Assembly (NCBI GenBank): GCA_045807125.1
Contig: JBJMHZ010000020.1
Span: 10,736 to 74,735 of the forward strand
Length of the DNA stretch: 64,000 nucleotides
Origin: JBJMHZ01 sp045807125
GTDB lineage: Bacteria; Actinomycetota; Actinomycetes; JAWWOL01
Direction of reading: 5' to 3'
Numbering within the stretch: the stretch's first letter is position 1; each line of letters starts with the position of its first letter. Shown here piece by piece: positions 41,882-50,589 of this stretch. Both the position numbers and the translations under genes were made by a program. The notes below the pieces were generated by a model. The model made no database searches. It was given only the letters and a program-made list of their open reading frames with translations, and was not told the origin of the DNA.

Positions 41882-42804
41882 GCCTCGGCCGCGAGCACGT
41901 CGAGGGCGTGGCGCAGGTCCACCGGGTAGTCGCTGGTGAGCTCGACCCGCCCGCCCGACGGGTGCTCGAAGCCGAGCCGGACGGCGTGCAGCCACTGCCG
42001 GGTCAGCCCGAGCCGGGCCGACAGCACGGGGTCGGCACCGTACTGGCCGTCCCCCGCGCAGGGATGGCGCAGGGCGGCCATGTGGACCCGGATCTGGTGG
42101 GTGCGCCCGGTCTCCAGCCGCACGTCGAGCAGCGAGGCCGCGCGGAACGCCTCGAGCGTCTCGTAGTGGGTCACGCTCGGCTTGCCGCCGGCCACGACCG
42201 CGAACCGGAACGGGTGGGACGGGTGCCGGTCGATGGGGGCGTCGACCGTGCCGCGCAGCGGGTCGGGGTGACCCTGCACGAGGGCGTGGTAGCCCTTGTC
42301 GACGCTGCGCTCCCGGAACGCCTGCTTGAGCGCGGAGTACGCCCGCTCGCTCTTGGCCAGCACCATCAGCCCGCTGGTGCCGGAGTCCAGCCGGTGCACC
42401 ACGCCCTGGCGCTCGGCGGCGCCGGACGTGGCGATGCGATGGCCGGCGGCCATCAGCGCCCCGACGACGGTCGGTCCCTCGTACCCGGGACTCGGGTGGG
42501 CCGCGACGCCGGGCGGCTTGTCGACGACGATCAGGTCGGCGTCCTCGTGCACCACCCGCAGGCCCTCGACGGGCGTCGGCGTGGCCACCGGTGCGACGGG
42601 TGGCGGGGGCAGCTCGATCTCCAGCCAGGCGCCGCCGGCCACCCGGTCGGACTTGCCGCACGCCGCGCCGTCGACGGTGGCGAGGCCGGCCTCGATGATG
42701 TCCGCGGCCGCGGTGCGGGACAGCCCGAACAGCCTGGCGACGGCGGCGTCGAGGCGCAGGCCGTCGAGGCCGTCCGGCACCGGGAGGGTGCGGCGGTCAG
42801 TCAC
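41878..42804 (-). CDS. RluA/RluD-family pseudouridine synthase
   Basis: About 308 residues. An N-terminal S4 RNA-binding domain (GLRLDAAVARLFGLSRTAAA, then ATVDG) precedes the catalytic domain, with the active Asp in GVVHRLDSGTSGLMVLAKSE. Further blocks are VVDKPPGVAAHPSPG, DKGYHALVQGHP, LDVRLETGRTHQIRVHMAAL and HPCAGDGQYG. RluD isomerises uridines of 23S rRNA helix 69 in E. coli; the exact sites here are unknown. I take GTG 42804, which overlaps lspA by 8 bp. ATG 42840 would extend the overlap to 44 bp. Confidence 0.9.
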   Translation of the reverse strand: MTDRRTLPVPDGLDGLRLDAAVARLFGLSRTAAADIIEAGLATVDGAACGKSDRVAGGAWLEIELPPPPVAPVATPTPVEGLRVVHEDADLIVVDKPPGVAAHPSPGYEGPTVVGALMAAGHRIATSGAAERQGVVHRLDSGTSGLMVLAKSERAYSALKQAFRERSVDKGYHALVQGHPDPLRGTVDAPIDRHPSHPFRFAVVAGGKPSVTHYETLEAFRAASLLDVRLETGRTHQIRVHMAALRHPCAGDGQYGADPVLSARLGLTRQWLHAVRLGFEHPSGGRVELTSDYPVDLRHALDVLAAEA

Positions 42805-43417
42805 GCTCCGAGTATGCCGAGGCGTCGCCGTCACCGGCATGCTCGGCGTCGCCGGGCAGGCCGGGGTCGCGGCGCCGGCCGTCGACGTCGATGCCCCTGG
42901 CGGCCAGCAGCACCGCGAGCGCGCCGCCGCAGACGATCGCCGAGTCGGCCAGGTTGAAGATCGGCCAGTGCGGCAGCTTGATCCAGTCGACGACGTAGCC
43001 GCGGAACGGCGCCGGTGCCCGGAAGACCCGGTCGATCAGGTTGCCGAGCGCGCCGCCGAGCAGCAGCCCGAGCGTGACCGCCCACCCGGTGCTGGACAAC
43101 CGGCGGGCGGTCCGCACGATCGCGACGATCACGGCCACCGCGACGAGCGCGAACAGCGCGGTCTGCCCCGTGCCGATGGAGAAGGCGGCGCCTGGGTTGC
43201 GCGCCTGCGTCAGCCGCAGGACGCCGTCGACGACGTCGACGTAGGCCCCCGGCTCGAGGTGCCGGACGATCTCGATCTTGCTGATGAGGTCGGCGACGAG
43301 CACGACGACGGCGACCACGGTCAGCAGCCCCACCGTGCGGGCCGAGGGCTGGTGCGACGCGGCCGGCCGCCCTGCTCGGTCGGGCTCGCTCAGCGACGCT
43401 CCTCGCGCTGCTTGCAT
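42797..43417 (-). CDS. lspA: Lipoprotein signal peptidase (signal peptidase II)
   Basis: About 206 residues with four spans: LLTVVAVVVLVADLISKIEI, FALVAVAVIVAIVRTA, AVTLGLLLGGALGNLIDRVF and AIVCGGALAVLLAARGIDVD. The two catalytic aspartates are in GNLIDRVFRAPAPFRGYVVD and FNLADSAIVCGG, and the N-terminal NPGAAFSIGTG motif is present. It cuts the signal peptide from diacylated prolipoproteins made by Lgt. ATG 43417 overlaps the TraR gene by 28 bp. A CTG at 43390 after GAGGAG is a rarer alternative start. Confidence 0.92.
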   Translation of the reverse strand: MQAARGASLSEPDRAGRPAASHQPSARTVGLLTVVAVVVLVADLISKIEIVRHLEPGAYVDVVDGVLRLTQARNPGAAFSIGTGQTALFALVAVAVIVAIVRTARRLSSTGWAVTLGLLLGGALGNLIDRVFRAPAPFRGYVVDWIKLPHWPIFNLADSAIVCGGALAVLLAARGIDVDGRRRDPGLPGDAEHAGDGDASAYSERD

Positions 43418-44268
43418 GACACGCACAGCGTGGCACGCGGGAACGCCTGCAGGCGGGCCTTCCCGATCGGGTTGCCGCAGCTCTCGCAGATGCCGTACGT
43501 GCCGGCGTCGAGCCGCACGAGGGCCCGCTCGACCTGGGCGAGCAGCTCCCTGGTGTTGGACGCGAGCGACAGCTCGTGCTCGCGCTCGAAGGTCTTGGTG
43601 CCCGCGTCGGCCTGGTCGTCGCCGGCGCCCTCGCCGGAGTCGCGCAGCTGCTCTGCCCAGCTCTGCTCCGCGTCGGCGATCTCGCCGCGCAGCTCGGCGG
43701 CCTGGGCGTCGAGCTCGCTCCTGATCTCGGCGAGCTCCTGCGCCGTCCACGGATCCTCGTCCGGCCGGGTGGCCGGCCGTGCGGGCGCCGACTTGGCCGG
43801 GGCCTTCGCGGGCGCCTTGGCCGGTGCCTTCGACGCGGCCGGGGCCGGGGCCTTCGCGGGCGCCTTGGCCGGTGCCTTCGACGCGGCCGGGGCCGGGGCC
43901 TTCGCGGGCGCCTTGGTCGCGCTCTTGGCGGGTGCCTTGGCGGCCGGCGCTGCCTTGGCCGGCGCTGCCTTGGCCGGCGCTGCCTTAGCGGTGACCTTCG
44001 CCGCCGCGTCCTTCGATGCGTCCTTGGCGGGGGCCTTGGCCGGGACCTTGGCGGCGGCCTTGCTGGTCGCCGCCCTCGCAGGCGCCTTGGCCGGTGCCTT
44101 CGAGGCGGCCTTCGCCGGTGCCTTCGAGGGGCTCTTCGACGCGGCCGGCGCGGCCTTGGCCGGCGCCTTCGCCGGCTTCGTCTCCTTGTCAGCGGCCCTG
44201 GTCGTCCTGGCGGTCGCCTTGGCCGCTGCCGACACGGGCGCGCTCGCCGTGGCCCTCTTGCCTGCCAT
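43390..44268 (-). CDS. TraR/DksA zinc-finger protein with a long Ala/Lys/Pro-rich N-terminal tail
   Basis: A 292-residue protein in two parts. Residues about 20-185 are histone-H1-like, made of KAPAK, KAAPA and APAASKAPAKAPAK repeats. Residues 190-292 form the TraR/DksA part: a helical coiled section (ELAEIRSELDAQAAELRGEI) and a four-Cys zinc finger (CESCGNPIG...LCVSC). Actinobacterial proteins of this type occur next to lspA/ileS. The basic tail suggests nucleic-acid binding. Whether it affects RNA polymerase as DksA does is not shown. ATG 44268 follows GCGAGG. A more distal ATG (44283) is possible. Confidence 0.88.
   Translation of the reverse strand: MAGKRATASAPVSAAAKATARTTRAADKETKPAKAPAKAAPAASKSPSKAPAKAASKAPAKAPARAATSKAAAKVPAKAPAKDASKDAAAKVTAKAAPAKAAPAKAAPAAKAPAKSATKAPAKAPAPAASKAPAKAPAKAPAPAASKAPAKAPAKAPAKSAPARPATRPDEDPWTAQELAEIRSELDAQAAELRGEIADAEQSWAEQLRDSGEGAGDDQADAGTKTFEREHELSLASNTRELLAQVERALVRLDAGTYGICESCGNPIGKARLQAFPRATLCVSCKQREERR
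43803..43916. repeat. 48-bp in-gene tandem repeat (2.4 copies)
   Basis: A 48-bp unit starting CCTTCGCGGGCGCCTTGG begins at 43803 and 43851, with a partial copy at 43899. It encodes a 16-residue block of the type APAPAASKAPAKAPAK in the TraR-family tail. Exact DNA identity suggests recent duplication and possible length variation between strains. Confidence 0.75.
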
Positions 44269-44504
44269 CGTCCTCGCCCCCATAAAAAATGGGCGTCCCG
44301 CACGGGACGGGACGACTTCCGCATGATCATCGAAGTCCAGGCAGGATAAGCCCGGCTTGTCTCCCCGGCAACGCGGCGCGCCGCCCATCGCTTCCCGAGG
44401 CGGCCCCCCTTTCCCGGAGCCGTCACCTTAGCCGATGCCACGCCGATCAGCGATTTCCATTTCCGGGCCGAGCGGGCGCATTGCTACGATCGCCAGCGCG
44501 GAGC

Positions 44505-44730
44505 AGGCAGTGACGGGACGAGTAGCGCCGGCAGCAGCGCAGAGCGATCCGGGGACGGTGGGAGCCCGGGGGCGAGCCCGGCGCGAAGATCACCCCGAGC
44601 CGCCGGAAGAACGGCGCCCGAGCGCCCAGTAGACCCGGCCCGCGACGACGAGAGGGGCGCCAGGCACGCGCCCAAGGAGGGTGGTACCGCGGGGTCCGGC
44701 ACGGCCGGCCACCTCGTCCCTCCGCCGGGA
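44505..44730 (+). promoter_or_regulatory. Ile-specific T-box leader of ileS (translational type)
   Basis: The leader contains the conserved stem I opening (AGTGACGGGACGAGTAGC), a candidate specifier ATC at 44589-44591 within GCGAAGATCACCCC, and the T-box core AAGGAGGGTGGTACCGCGG (44674-44692), whose bulge pairs with uncharged tRNA. The sequence CCTCGTCCCTCCGCCGGGAT follows before the ileS ATG (44735), without a T tract. This fits actinobacterial T-boxes that control ribosome access rather than termination. Uncharged tRNA-Ile should raise ileS expression. The rest of the gap (44269-44504) holds promoter-like AT-richer sequence and no gene that I can see. Confidence 0.9.
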
Positions 44731-44734
44731 TCGC

Positions 44735-47700
44735 ATGACAGGCGGAGCAGTGACGAAGCACCCGACGGGCGAGCCCGACCGCACCCCCCGCGACGGCACC
44801 GGCGCCACCAGGTCGGGCCTGCGCGCGATGCCGGCCCAGGTCGACCTGCCAGCCCTCGAGCGGACCGTGCTCGAGCGCTGGCGCGACGGCAAGGTATTCG
44901 AGCGCTCGCTCGCCGCCACCGACGGCGGCCCGTTGTGGGTGTTCTACGAGGGGCCGCCGACCGCCAACGGCAAGCCGGGCACGCACCACGTCGAGGCTCG
45001 CGCTTTCAAGGACCTGTTTCCCCGCTTCCGCACGATGAAGGGCTACCACGTGCCGCGCCGCGGCGGCTGGGACTGCCACGGCCTGCCCGTTGAGCTCGCC
45101 GTCGAGAAGGAGCTCGGCTTCTCCGGCAAGCAGGACATCGAGGCGTACGGCGTCGCCGAGTTCAACGCGAAGTGCCGCGAGTCCGTGCAGCGCTTCGTGA
45201 GCGAGTGGGAGGACATGTCGCGCCGGATGGGGTACTGGGCCGATCTCGACGGCGCGTACTGGACGATGAGCGACGAGTACGTCGAGAGCGTCTGGTGGTC
45301 GCTGAAGACGATCTTCGAGGCCGGGCTGCTCGTCCAGGACCACCGGGTGACGCCGTACTGCCCGCGCTGCGGCACCGGCCTGTCCGACCACGAGGTCGCC
45401 CAGGGCTACCTCACCGTGACCGACCCGAGCGTCTACGTCCGCTTCCCGGTGGAGTCCGGCCCGTGGGCCGGCAAGGCCAGCCTGCTGGTCTGGACGACGA
45501 CGCCGTGGACGCTGATCAGCAACACCGCGGTAGCGGTGCACCCCGACGTGACGTACGCCGTCGTGCGCGCCGGCGACGAGACGCTGGTGATCGCCGAGCC
45601 GCTGCTCGGCGCCGTGCTCGGCGAGGCGCCGTACGAGGTGCTCGCCACGATGCCGGGCCGCGAGCTCGAGCGCACCGCGTACCGCCGGCCGTTCGACGTC
45701 GTCGCGTTCCCCGAGGGCTCGAGCGCGCACTACGTCGGGGTGGCCGACTACGTCACGACCGAGGACGGCACCGGCCTCGTCCACCAGGCTCCCGCGTTCG
45801 GCGCGGACGACCTCGCCGTCGCCCGCCGCTACGGGCTGCCGGTGGTCAACCCGGTGCGCCCCGACGGCAGGTTCGACGAGCACCTGCCGCTCGTCGGCGG
45901 CCTGTTCTTCAAGGCGGCCGACCCGGTCATCGTCGACGACCTGCGCCACCGCGGCCTGCTGCTGCGGGCCACCAGGCACGAGCACAGCTATCCGCACTGC
46001 TGGCGCTGCGACACGCCCCTGCTGTACTACGCGCTGCCGTCCTGGTTCATCCGCACCACGGCGATCAAGGACAAGCTGCTCGCCGAGAACGCCCGCACCG
46101 ACTGGCACCCGCCCACGATCCGCACCGGCCGCTACGGCGACTGGCTGGAGAACAACATCGACTGGGCGCTCTCGCGCAGTCGGTACTGGGGCACGCCGCT
46201 GCCGATCTGGCGCTGCGCGGCCGGTCACCTCACCGCGGTCGGCTCGCGGGCCGAGCTCGGCGAGCTGGCCGGCCGCGACCTCGCCGACCTCGACCCGCAC
46301 CGGCCGTACGTCGACGAGGTCTCGTTCGCCTGCCCGCACGGGGGTTGCGGCGCGCCGGCGACCCGCGTTCCCGAGGTGATCGACACCTGGTACGACTCGG
46401 GGGCGATGCCGTTCGCCCAGCACGGCTACCCGCACCGCGGGGTCGAGGAGTTCGAGGCCAACTACCCGGCGCAGTTCATCGCCGAGGCGATCGACCAGAC
46501 CCGCGGCTGGTTCTACACGCTGATGGCGGTCGGCACGCTGATCTTCGACCGGTCGGCGTACGAGACCGTGCTCTGCCTCGGGCACATCCTCGACGAGCAG
46601 GGCCGCAAGATGAGCAAGCACCTCGGCAACGTCCTCGACCCGTTCGAGCTCTTCGAGCGGCACGGGGCCGACGCCGTGCGCTGGCTCATGCTCTGCGGCG
46701 GCAACCCGTGGTCGGTCCGCCGGGTCGGGCACGAGGTGCTCGAGGAGATCGTCCGCAAGGTGCTCCTCACCTACTGGAACACCGCGTCGTTCCTCGTGCT
46801 CTACGCGCGGGCGAGCGGGTGGACGCCGGGCGACCCGGCACCGGAGCTGGCCGACCGGCCGCTGCTCGACCGCTGGGCGCTGTCCGAGCTGCACCGGACG
46901 GTGCTCGAGGTCGACGCCGGGCTCGAGGCGTACGACACGGTGCGCGCCGGGCGGCGGATCGCCGAGCTCGTCGACGACCTCTCGAACTGGTACGTGCGCC
47001 GCTCCCGCCGCCGCTTCTGGGACGGCGACCCGGCGGCCCTCGCCACCCTGCACGAGTGCCTCGAGGTGCTCACCCGGCTGATGGCGCCCTTCGTGCCGTT
47101 CGTGACCGACGAGGTGCACCAGCGGCTCGTCGCCGACGTGTGGGACGACCTGCCGGACTCGGTGCACCTGCGGGACTGGCCGCGGGTCGACGGGTCGCTC
47201 GTCGACGACGAGCTCGCCACCCAGATGGCGCTGGTCCGGCGGGTCGTCGAGCTCGGCCGGCAGGCAAGGGCGCAGTCCGGCATCAAGAACCGCCAGCCGC
47301 TGTCATGGTTGTCCGTCTTCGATCTCGCCTGGCAGGCCGTGCCGGATGAACTGCGTCGCATCGCCTGCGATGAGCTCAACGTCGAAGGCGAAGGGCCGCT
47401 CAACGCGCTGGTCCACGTGCTCGACACCCAGGTGAAGCCGAACTTCCGCACCCTCGGCAAGCGCTTCGGCTCGCGGACCAAGGAGGTCGCCGCGGCCATC
47501 ACCGCTGCCGACCCGGCTCGCATCGCGGAGGCGGCCTCACGAGGGGCCGTGGCCTTCGAGCTCGACGGCGAGCCGATAACGCTGGCGCGCGATGACGTCA
47601 TCATCAGTGAGGCTCCCCGCGAGGGGTACGCCGTCGCCAGCGAGGGTGGCCTGTCGGTCGCGCTCGACACGCGGATCACGCCGGAGCTGCGCCGGGCCGG

Positions 47701-47953
47701 GCTGCTGCGCGACGTGGTCAGGCTGGTGCAGGAGGCGCGCAAGGGCACCGGCCTCGACGTCACCGACCGCATCGAGCTGTGGTGGACGAGCGCGGACGAC
47801 GAGCTGGCCGGCGCGCTGCGGGGCGGCGCGGCCACCCTCGCCGCCGAGGTCCTCGCCACGTCGGTGAGCGAGGGCGCGCCGCTCGCGCGGCTCAAGCCGC
47901 ACGCCGAGCCCGATCTCGGGCTGACGTTCTGGCTGCGGATGGCCGGCGCCTGA
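44735..47953 (+). CDS. ileS: Isoleucyl-tRNA synthetase, long (type 2-like) form
   Basis: A 1072-residue class I synthetase. The HIGH-type motif lies in GPPTANGKPGTHHVEARAF, and RRGGWDCHGLPVELAVEKEL follows. The editing domain includes LLVWTTTPWTLISNTAVAV and EDGTGLVHQAPAFGADD. The KMSKS loop is KMSKHLGNV, and the anticodon-binding region includes LVDDLSNWYVRRSRRRFWDG. The KMSKH variant, PGTHH and length are typical of type 2 (eukaryote-like) IleRS, which are generally less sensitive to mupirocin; this last point is family knowledge, not seen here. ATG 44735 follows the T-box leader. Roughly bases 47300-47620 have less GC-biased codons than the rest. Confidence 0.95.
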   Translation: MTGGAVTKHPTGEPDRTPRDGTGATRSGLRAMPAQVDLPALERTVLERWRDGKVFERSLAATDGGPLWVFYEGPPTANGKPGTHHVEARAFKDLFPRFRTMKGYHVPRRGGWDCHGLPVELAVEKELGFSGKQDIEAYGVAEFNAKCRESVQRFVSEWEDMSRRMGYWADLDGAYWTMSDEYVESVWWSLKTIFEAGLLVQDHRVTPYCPRCGTGLSDHEVAQGYLTVTDPSVYVRFPVESGPWAGKASLLVWTTTPWTLISNTAVAVHPDVTYAVVRAGDETLVIAEPLLGAVLGEAPYEVLATMPGRELERTAYRRPFDVVAFPEGSSAHYVGVADYVTTEDGTGLVHQAPAFGADDLAVARRYGLPVVNPVRPDGRFDEHLPLVGGLFFKAADPVIVDDLRHRGLLLRATRHEHSYPHCWRCDTPLLYYALPSWFIRTTAIKDKLLAENARTDWHPPTIRTGRYGDWLENNIDWALSRSRYWGTPLPIWRCAAGHLTAVGSRAELGELAGRDLADLDPHRPYVDEVSFACPHGGCGAPATRVPEVIDTWYDSGAMPFAQHGYPHRGVEEFEANYPAQFIAEAIDQTRGWFYTLMAVGTLIFDRSAYETVLCLGHILDEQGRKMSKHLGNVLDPFELFERHGADAVRWLMLCGGNPWSVRRVGHEVLEEIVRKVLLTYWNTASFLVLYARASGWTPGDPAPELADRPLLDRWALSELHRTVLEVDAGLEAYDTVRAGRRIAELVDDLSNWYVRRSRRRFWDGDPAALATLHECLEVLTRLMAPFVPFVTDEVHQRLVADVWDDLPDSVHLRDWPRVDGSLVDDELATQMALVRRVVELGRQARAQSGIKNRQPLSWLSVFDLAWQAVPDELRRIACDELNVEGEGPLNALVHVLDTQVKPNFRTLGKRFGSRTKEVAAAITAADPARIAEAASRGAVAFELDGEPITLARDDVIISEAPREGYAVASEGGLSVALDTRITPELRRAGLLRDVVRLVQEARKGTGLDVTDRIELWWTSADDELAGALRGGAATLAAEVLATSVSEGAPLARLKPHAEPDLGLTFWLRMAGA

Positions 47954-48118
47954 CCGGCCCGGCGGCCGCCGGGCCGCTTGCTCACCTGCGCATTTCCACC
48001 CGATCAGCGGAATCAAGCTGATGGTCGTCCGCTGCCGATGCTCTCAATGCCACAGGGACGACTGCTCCGTAGGGAGCAACGCCCCGAAGCGTCCGCCCCG
48101 AGCTTCGCGGAGGCCCAG

Positions 48119-48592
48119 GTGTCCGTCGCACCTCTCTCGCTGTCCGCGCACAGCGCGGCCGGCGGCCTGCGCCTGAACCCGCATGCCGTCGCCGTGCCTG
48201 CGCTGTCCAGCCACGTACGGCCCGCGATCGTGCTCCAGGAGCGGGAGGCCCGCCAGCTGCTCCAGGCCGCTCAGCGCCAGGACGTCAGCATCGGCGGGCA
48301 CCTGTCGGCCGGTCCGGCCGGCATCCAGATCTGGAGCGGGCCGTGGGACGGCCCGACCGGCGGGCACGGCAGCGCCGTGCACCTCGGCTCGGTGGACTGG
48401 AGCTACGACACGCCGGTGAAGCACTACTGCACGATCTACCGCGCGATGGTCACCAAGGCCGGCGTGGCGGCCGGCGAGACGACCACGTCGATCCTCGGCA
48501 GGGTGCTCGCGCTGTCCGGCCTGCCGGTCGAGGGCAACCGGGTGACGATGCCGCAGCCGCCGGCGCGGGACCCGTTCCGCAACCGGCACTGA
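48119..48592 (+). CDS. Hypothetical protein downstream of ileS
   Basis: A 157-residue protein from GTG 48119, chosen because GGAGG lies 5 bases upstream. A longer frame reaching to 47978 lacks such a site. It begins VSVAPLSLSAHSAAGGLRLN and contains VRPAIVLQEREARQLLQAAQ, IGGHLSAGPAGIQIWSGPWD and SVDWSYDTPVKHYCTIYRAM. It has no signal peptide or membrane span. I do not recognise a domain. The fold could be mixed alpha/beta. Function is unknown. Confidence 0.65.
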   Translation: MSVAPLSLSAHSAAGGLRLNPHAVAVPALSSHVRPAIVLQEREARQLLQAAQRQDVSIGGHLSAGPAGIQIWSGPWDGPTGGHGSAVHLGSVDWSYDTPVKHYCTIYRAMVTKAGVAAGETTTSILGRVLALSGLPVEGNRVTMPQPPARDPFRNRH

Positions 48593-48665
48593 GCGGCACT
48601 GAGCGGCACTGACCGCGCCGACCCGGACGATCACCGGCCCAGCGCGGCCAGGCACCGGCTCGCCG

Positions 48666-49547
48666 TCAGGGCAGGCAGACCCCGCAGGGCAGGGCCCCCT
48701 CGGCGCGGGCGGCCGCCCTGCTCACCTCGCGGCTCTCGGTGGCCACGCTGACGTAGCGGCAGTCCGGGCGGTGGTAGCGACCCCGGACGAGGACGACCGG
48801 CGGCCCGGCCGCCGCAGCGACCGGCACGTCGGCGGCCTCCTCAGCCTCGTCGAGCGCCTCCTCCGCTTCGTCGACGGTCTCGTCGGCGGCCTCGGCCGAC
48901 GGCCCCGCAGCCACCGGCGCGACCGATGCCGATGCCGGTGCCACCTCGCCGGGCCCCGGAGCGCCGGTGACGGCGCTGGCGGGGCCCACCGGGCCGTCCT
49001 GGACCGGCGGGGCCGGCACCGCCGGGCCGGCGCCGGCGATGGCCTCGTCGGGCCGGCAGGCGCCGCACGGCGTGTAGCCGGCCGTCCGCGCCTCCCCCAC
49101 CTCGAGCGGCTGCGGGCCGCGCCCCTCGAGGTAGCGGCATCCCGCGACGTGGTAGCGCGGCCGCCCCGGCACGACCAGCACCTCGACGCCGGCCGCGAGG
49201 GCGGCGCCGGCGACCGCCGGCGACCGCGACTCGGCCGGCGGCGGCGCGTCGGTGCCGGCTGGTAGGGATCCCGCCGCGGGCGCGGCCGGCGGCTCGGCCG
49301 GCCTGGCGATCCGGATCGTCTCGGCCGCGACCGTCGCGGCGCCGGGCCCGTCGTCGGCACCGGCGACCTGCGGGCGGCGGCCCCGCTCGCGCAGAGCGCC
49401 GGCGACGAGGAGCGCCGCGGCCCCCGCGCTGACCCCGATCGAGACCCAGATCTGCCAGGGCGTGCCGGCCTGGTCGCCGGTGAAGAACACGCCGTCGACG
49501 AGCAGGCCGGCGGCGAGGAACACCAGCACGCCGCTGATGAGGATCAC
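48666..49547 (-). CDS. Membrane protein with two Cys/His (YHxxxC...PCxxC) modules
   Basis: A 293-residue protein. Two N-terminal spans (ISGVLVFLAAGLLVDGVFF and WVSIGVSAGAAALLVAGAL) precede two similar modules. The first reads YHVAGCRYLEGRGPQPLEVG with GYTPCGAC, and the second reads YHRPDCRYVSVATESREVSR with GALPCGVC at the C-terminus. A linker between them is rich in Glu/Ala (ETVDEAEEALDEAEEA). The paired His-Cys-Cys-Cys sets resemble small metal-binding modules found as add-ons in nucleases and transcription proteins. Function is unknown. It lies next to divIVA. Confidence 0.7.
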   Translation of the reverse strand: MILISGVLVFLAAGLLVDGVFFTGDQAGTPWQIWVSIGVSAGAAALLVAGALRERGRRPQVAGADDGPGAATVAAETIRIARPAEPPAAPAAGSLPAGTDAPPPAESRSPAVAGAALAAGVEVLVVPGRPRYHVAGCRYLEGRGPQPLEVGEARTAGYTPCGACRPDEAIAGAGPAVPAPPVQDGPVGPASAVTGAPGPGEVAPASASVAPVAAGPSAEAADETVDEAEEALDEAEEAADVPVAAAAGPPVVLVRGRYHRPDCRYVSVATESREVSRAAARAEGALPCGVCLP

Positions 49548-49586
49548 GGGCTCAGCTCCCCCTGGAGGTCGTCGGGCGCGGGCGGG

Positions 49587-50516
49587 TCACGGCCCGGCCG
49601 GCTCCGGCCCCTCGCTCTCGACCTCCATGCGGCCGGCCTCGCGCGGTGGCGCAGACGGCTCGCCGGCCGAGCCGACGAACGGCTGCCCGGCGGGGCGCCC
49701 CACGTAGGGGTTGGCCGCCGCGTCCGTCCGCTGCGGGTAGGGGTTGGGCGGCGGCGGCCCTGGCGGCGTGGCCGGGACGGCGCCGGCCATCGAGCCGGGC
49801 GCGCGGCCCGGGGTGCCGCCGGGGGGCACCAGGCCGGGGACGCCGGCGGGCGCCCCGCCTGGCGCACCGGGTGCGCCTGGAGGAGCGGGCGCGCCGGGTC
49901 CACCGAGCGCGCTGGTCGCGTTCGGCTGCCCGGGGGCCGGCCGGCCCTGCCCGCCGTCGCCGCGGCTGCCCTCCAGCTCGCGGAGCTGGTTCTCCAGGTA
50001 GGCCTTGAGCCGGGTGCGGTACTCGCGCTCGAACGCGCGCAGGCTCTCCACCCTGGCCTCCAGCTCGGTCTTGCGCCGGTCGAGCTCGCCCACCGTCGCC
50101 TCGTGGCGCTGCTGGGCCTCGCGCTCGATCGCGGCGGCCCTGGTGCGCGCCTCCGCGAGGTGCTTGTCGGCCTCGGCCCTGGCCTCGGCGATCGCCTGGT
50201 CGGCGGTGCGCTGGGCCATCTGGAGGGTGCGCAGGGCTGCCTGGTCGGCGCCCTCCGCGCTCGGCGCGGCGGCCGGCGGCGGGGCCGGCGCGGCGGCCTG
50301 CTGGATCGTGGCCGGGCCGGCCGCCGGCGCGCTGGCCAGCTGCTGCTGGAGCGTCGTGACCCGCGCCCGCAGGTCGTTGTTCTCGGTGTGCAGCCGCCCT
50401 AGCTCGGCCTCGACCTCGTCGAGGAAGGCATCGACCTCGTCTTCGTCGTAGCCCTTGCGCAGGCCGCGCTGGGAGCTGAACTCCTTGTTGTGGACGTCCT
50501 GCGGTGTGAGTGGCAT
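49587..50516 (-). CDS. divIVA: DivIVA/Wag31-family polar growth protein
   Basis: About 309 residues. It opens with the canonical membrane-binding motif MPLTPQDVHNKEFSSQRGLR, KGYDEDEVDAFLDEVEAELG. A coiled coil follows (LGRLHTENNDLRARVTTLQQ), then a Pro/Ala linker, and a second long coiled coil (about 105-195, with EYRTRLKAYLENQLRELEG). The last 110 residues are a Gly/Pro/Ala-rich tail. In actinobacteria it marks cell poles and directs peptidoglycan synthesis. ATG 50516 follows GAGGTGA. The position downstream of yggT and sepF is standard. Confidence 0.93.
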   Translation of the reverse strand: MPLTPQDVHNKEFSSQRGLRKGYDEDEVDAFLDEVEAELGRLHTENNDLRARVTTLQQQLASAPAAGPATIQQAAAPAPPPAAAPSAEGADQAALRTLQMAQRTADQAIAEARAEADKHLAEARTRAAAIEREAQQRHEATVGELDRRKTELEARVESLRAFEREYRTRLKAYLENQLRELEGSRGDGGQGRPAPGQPNATSALGGPGAPAPPGAPGAPGGAPAGVPGLVPPGGTPGRAPGSMAGAVPATPPGPPPPNPYPQRTDAAANPYVGRPAGQPFVGSAGEPSAPPREAGRMEVESEGPEPAGP

Positions 50517-50589
50517 CGGGGTCACCTCGGCAACGGGCCGGCGGCTCGCCGGCGACGGCACGATCGGCTGGGGGTGTCGACCATCGCGA

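Noticed and set aside
47300..47620. Part of ileS with less GC-biased codons, possibly recombined
   Set aside because: The reading frame and protein family are continuous. The change is mild and may be ordinary variation.
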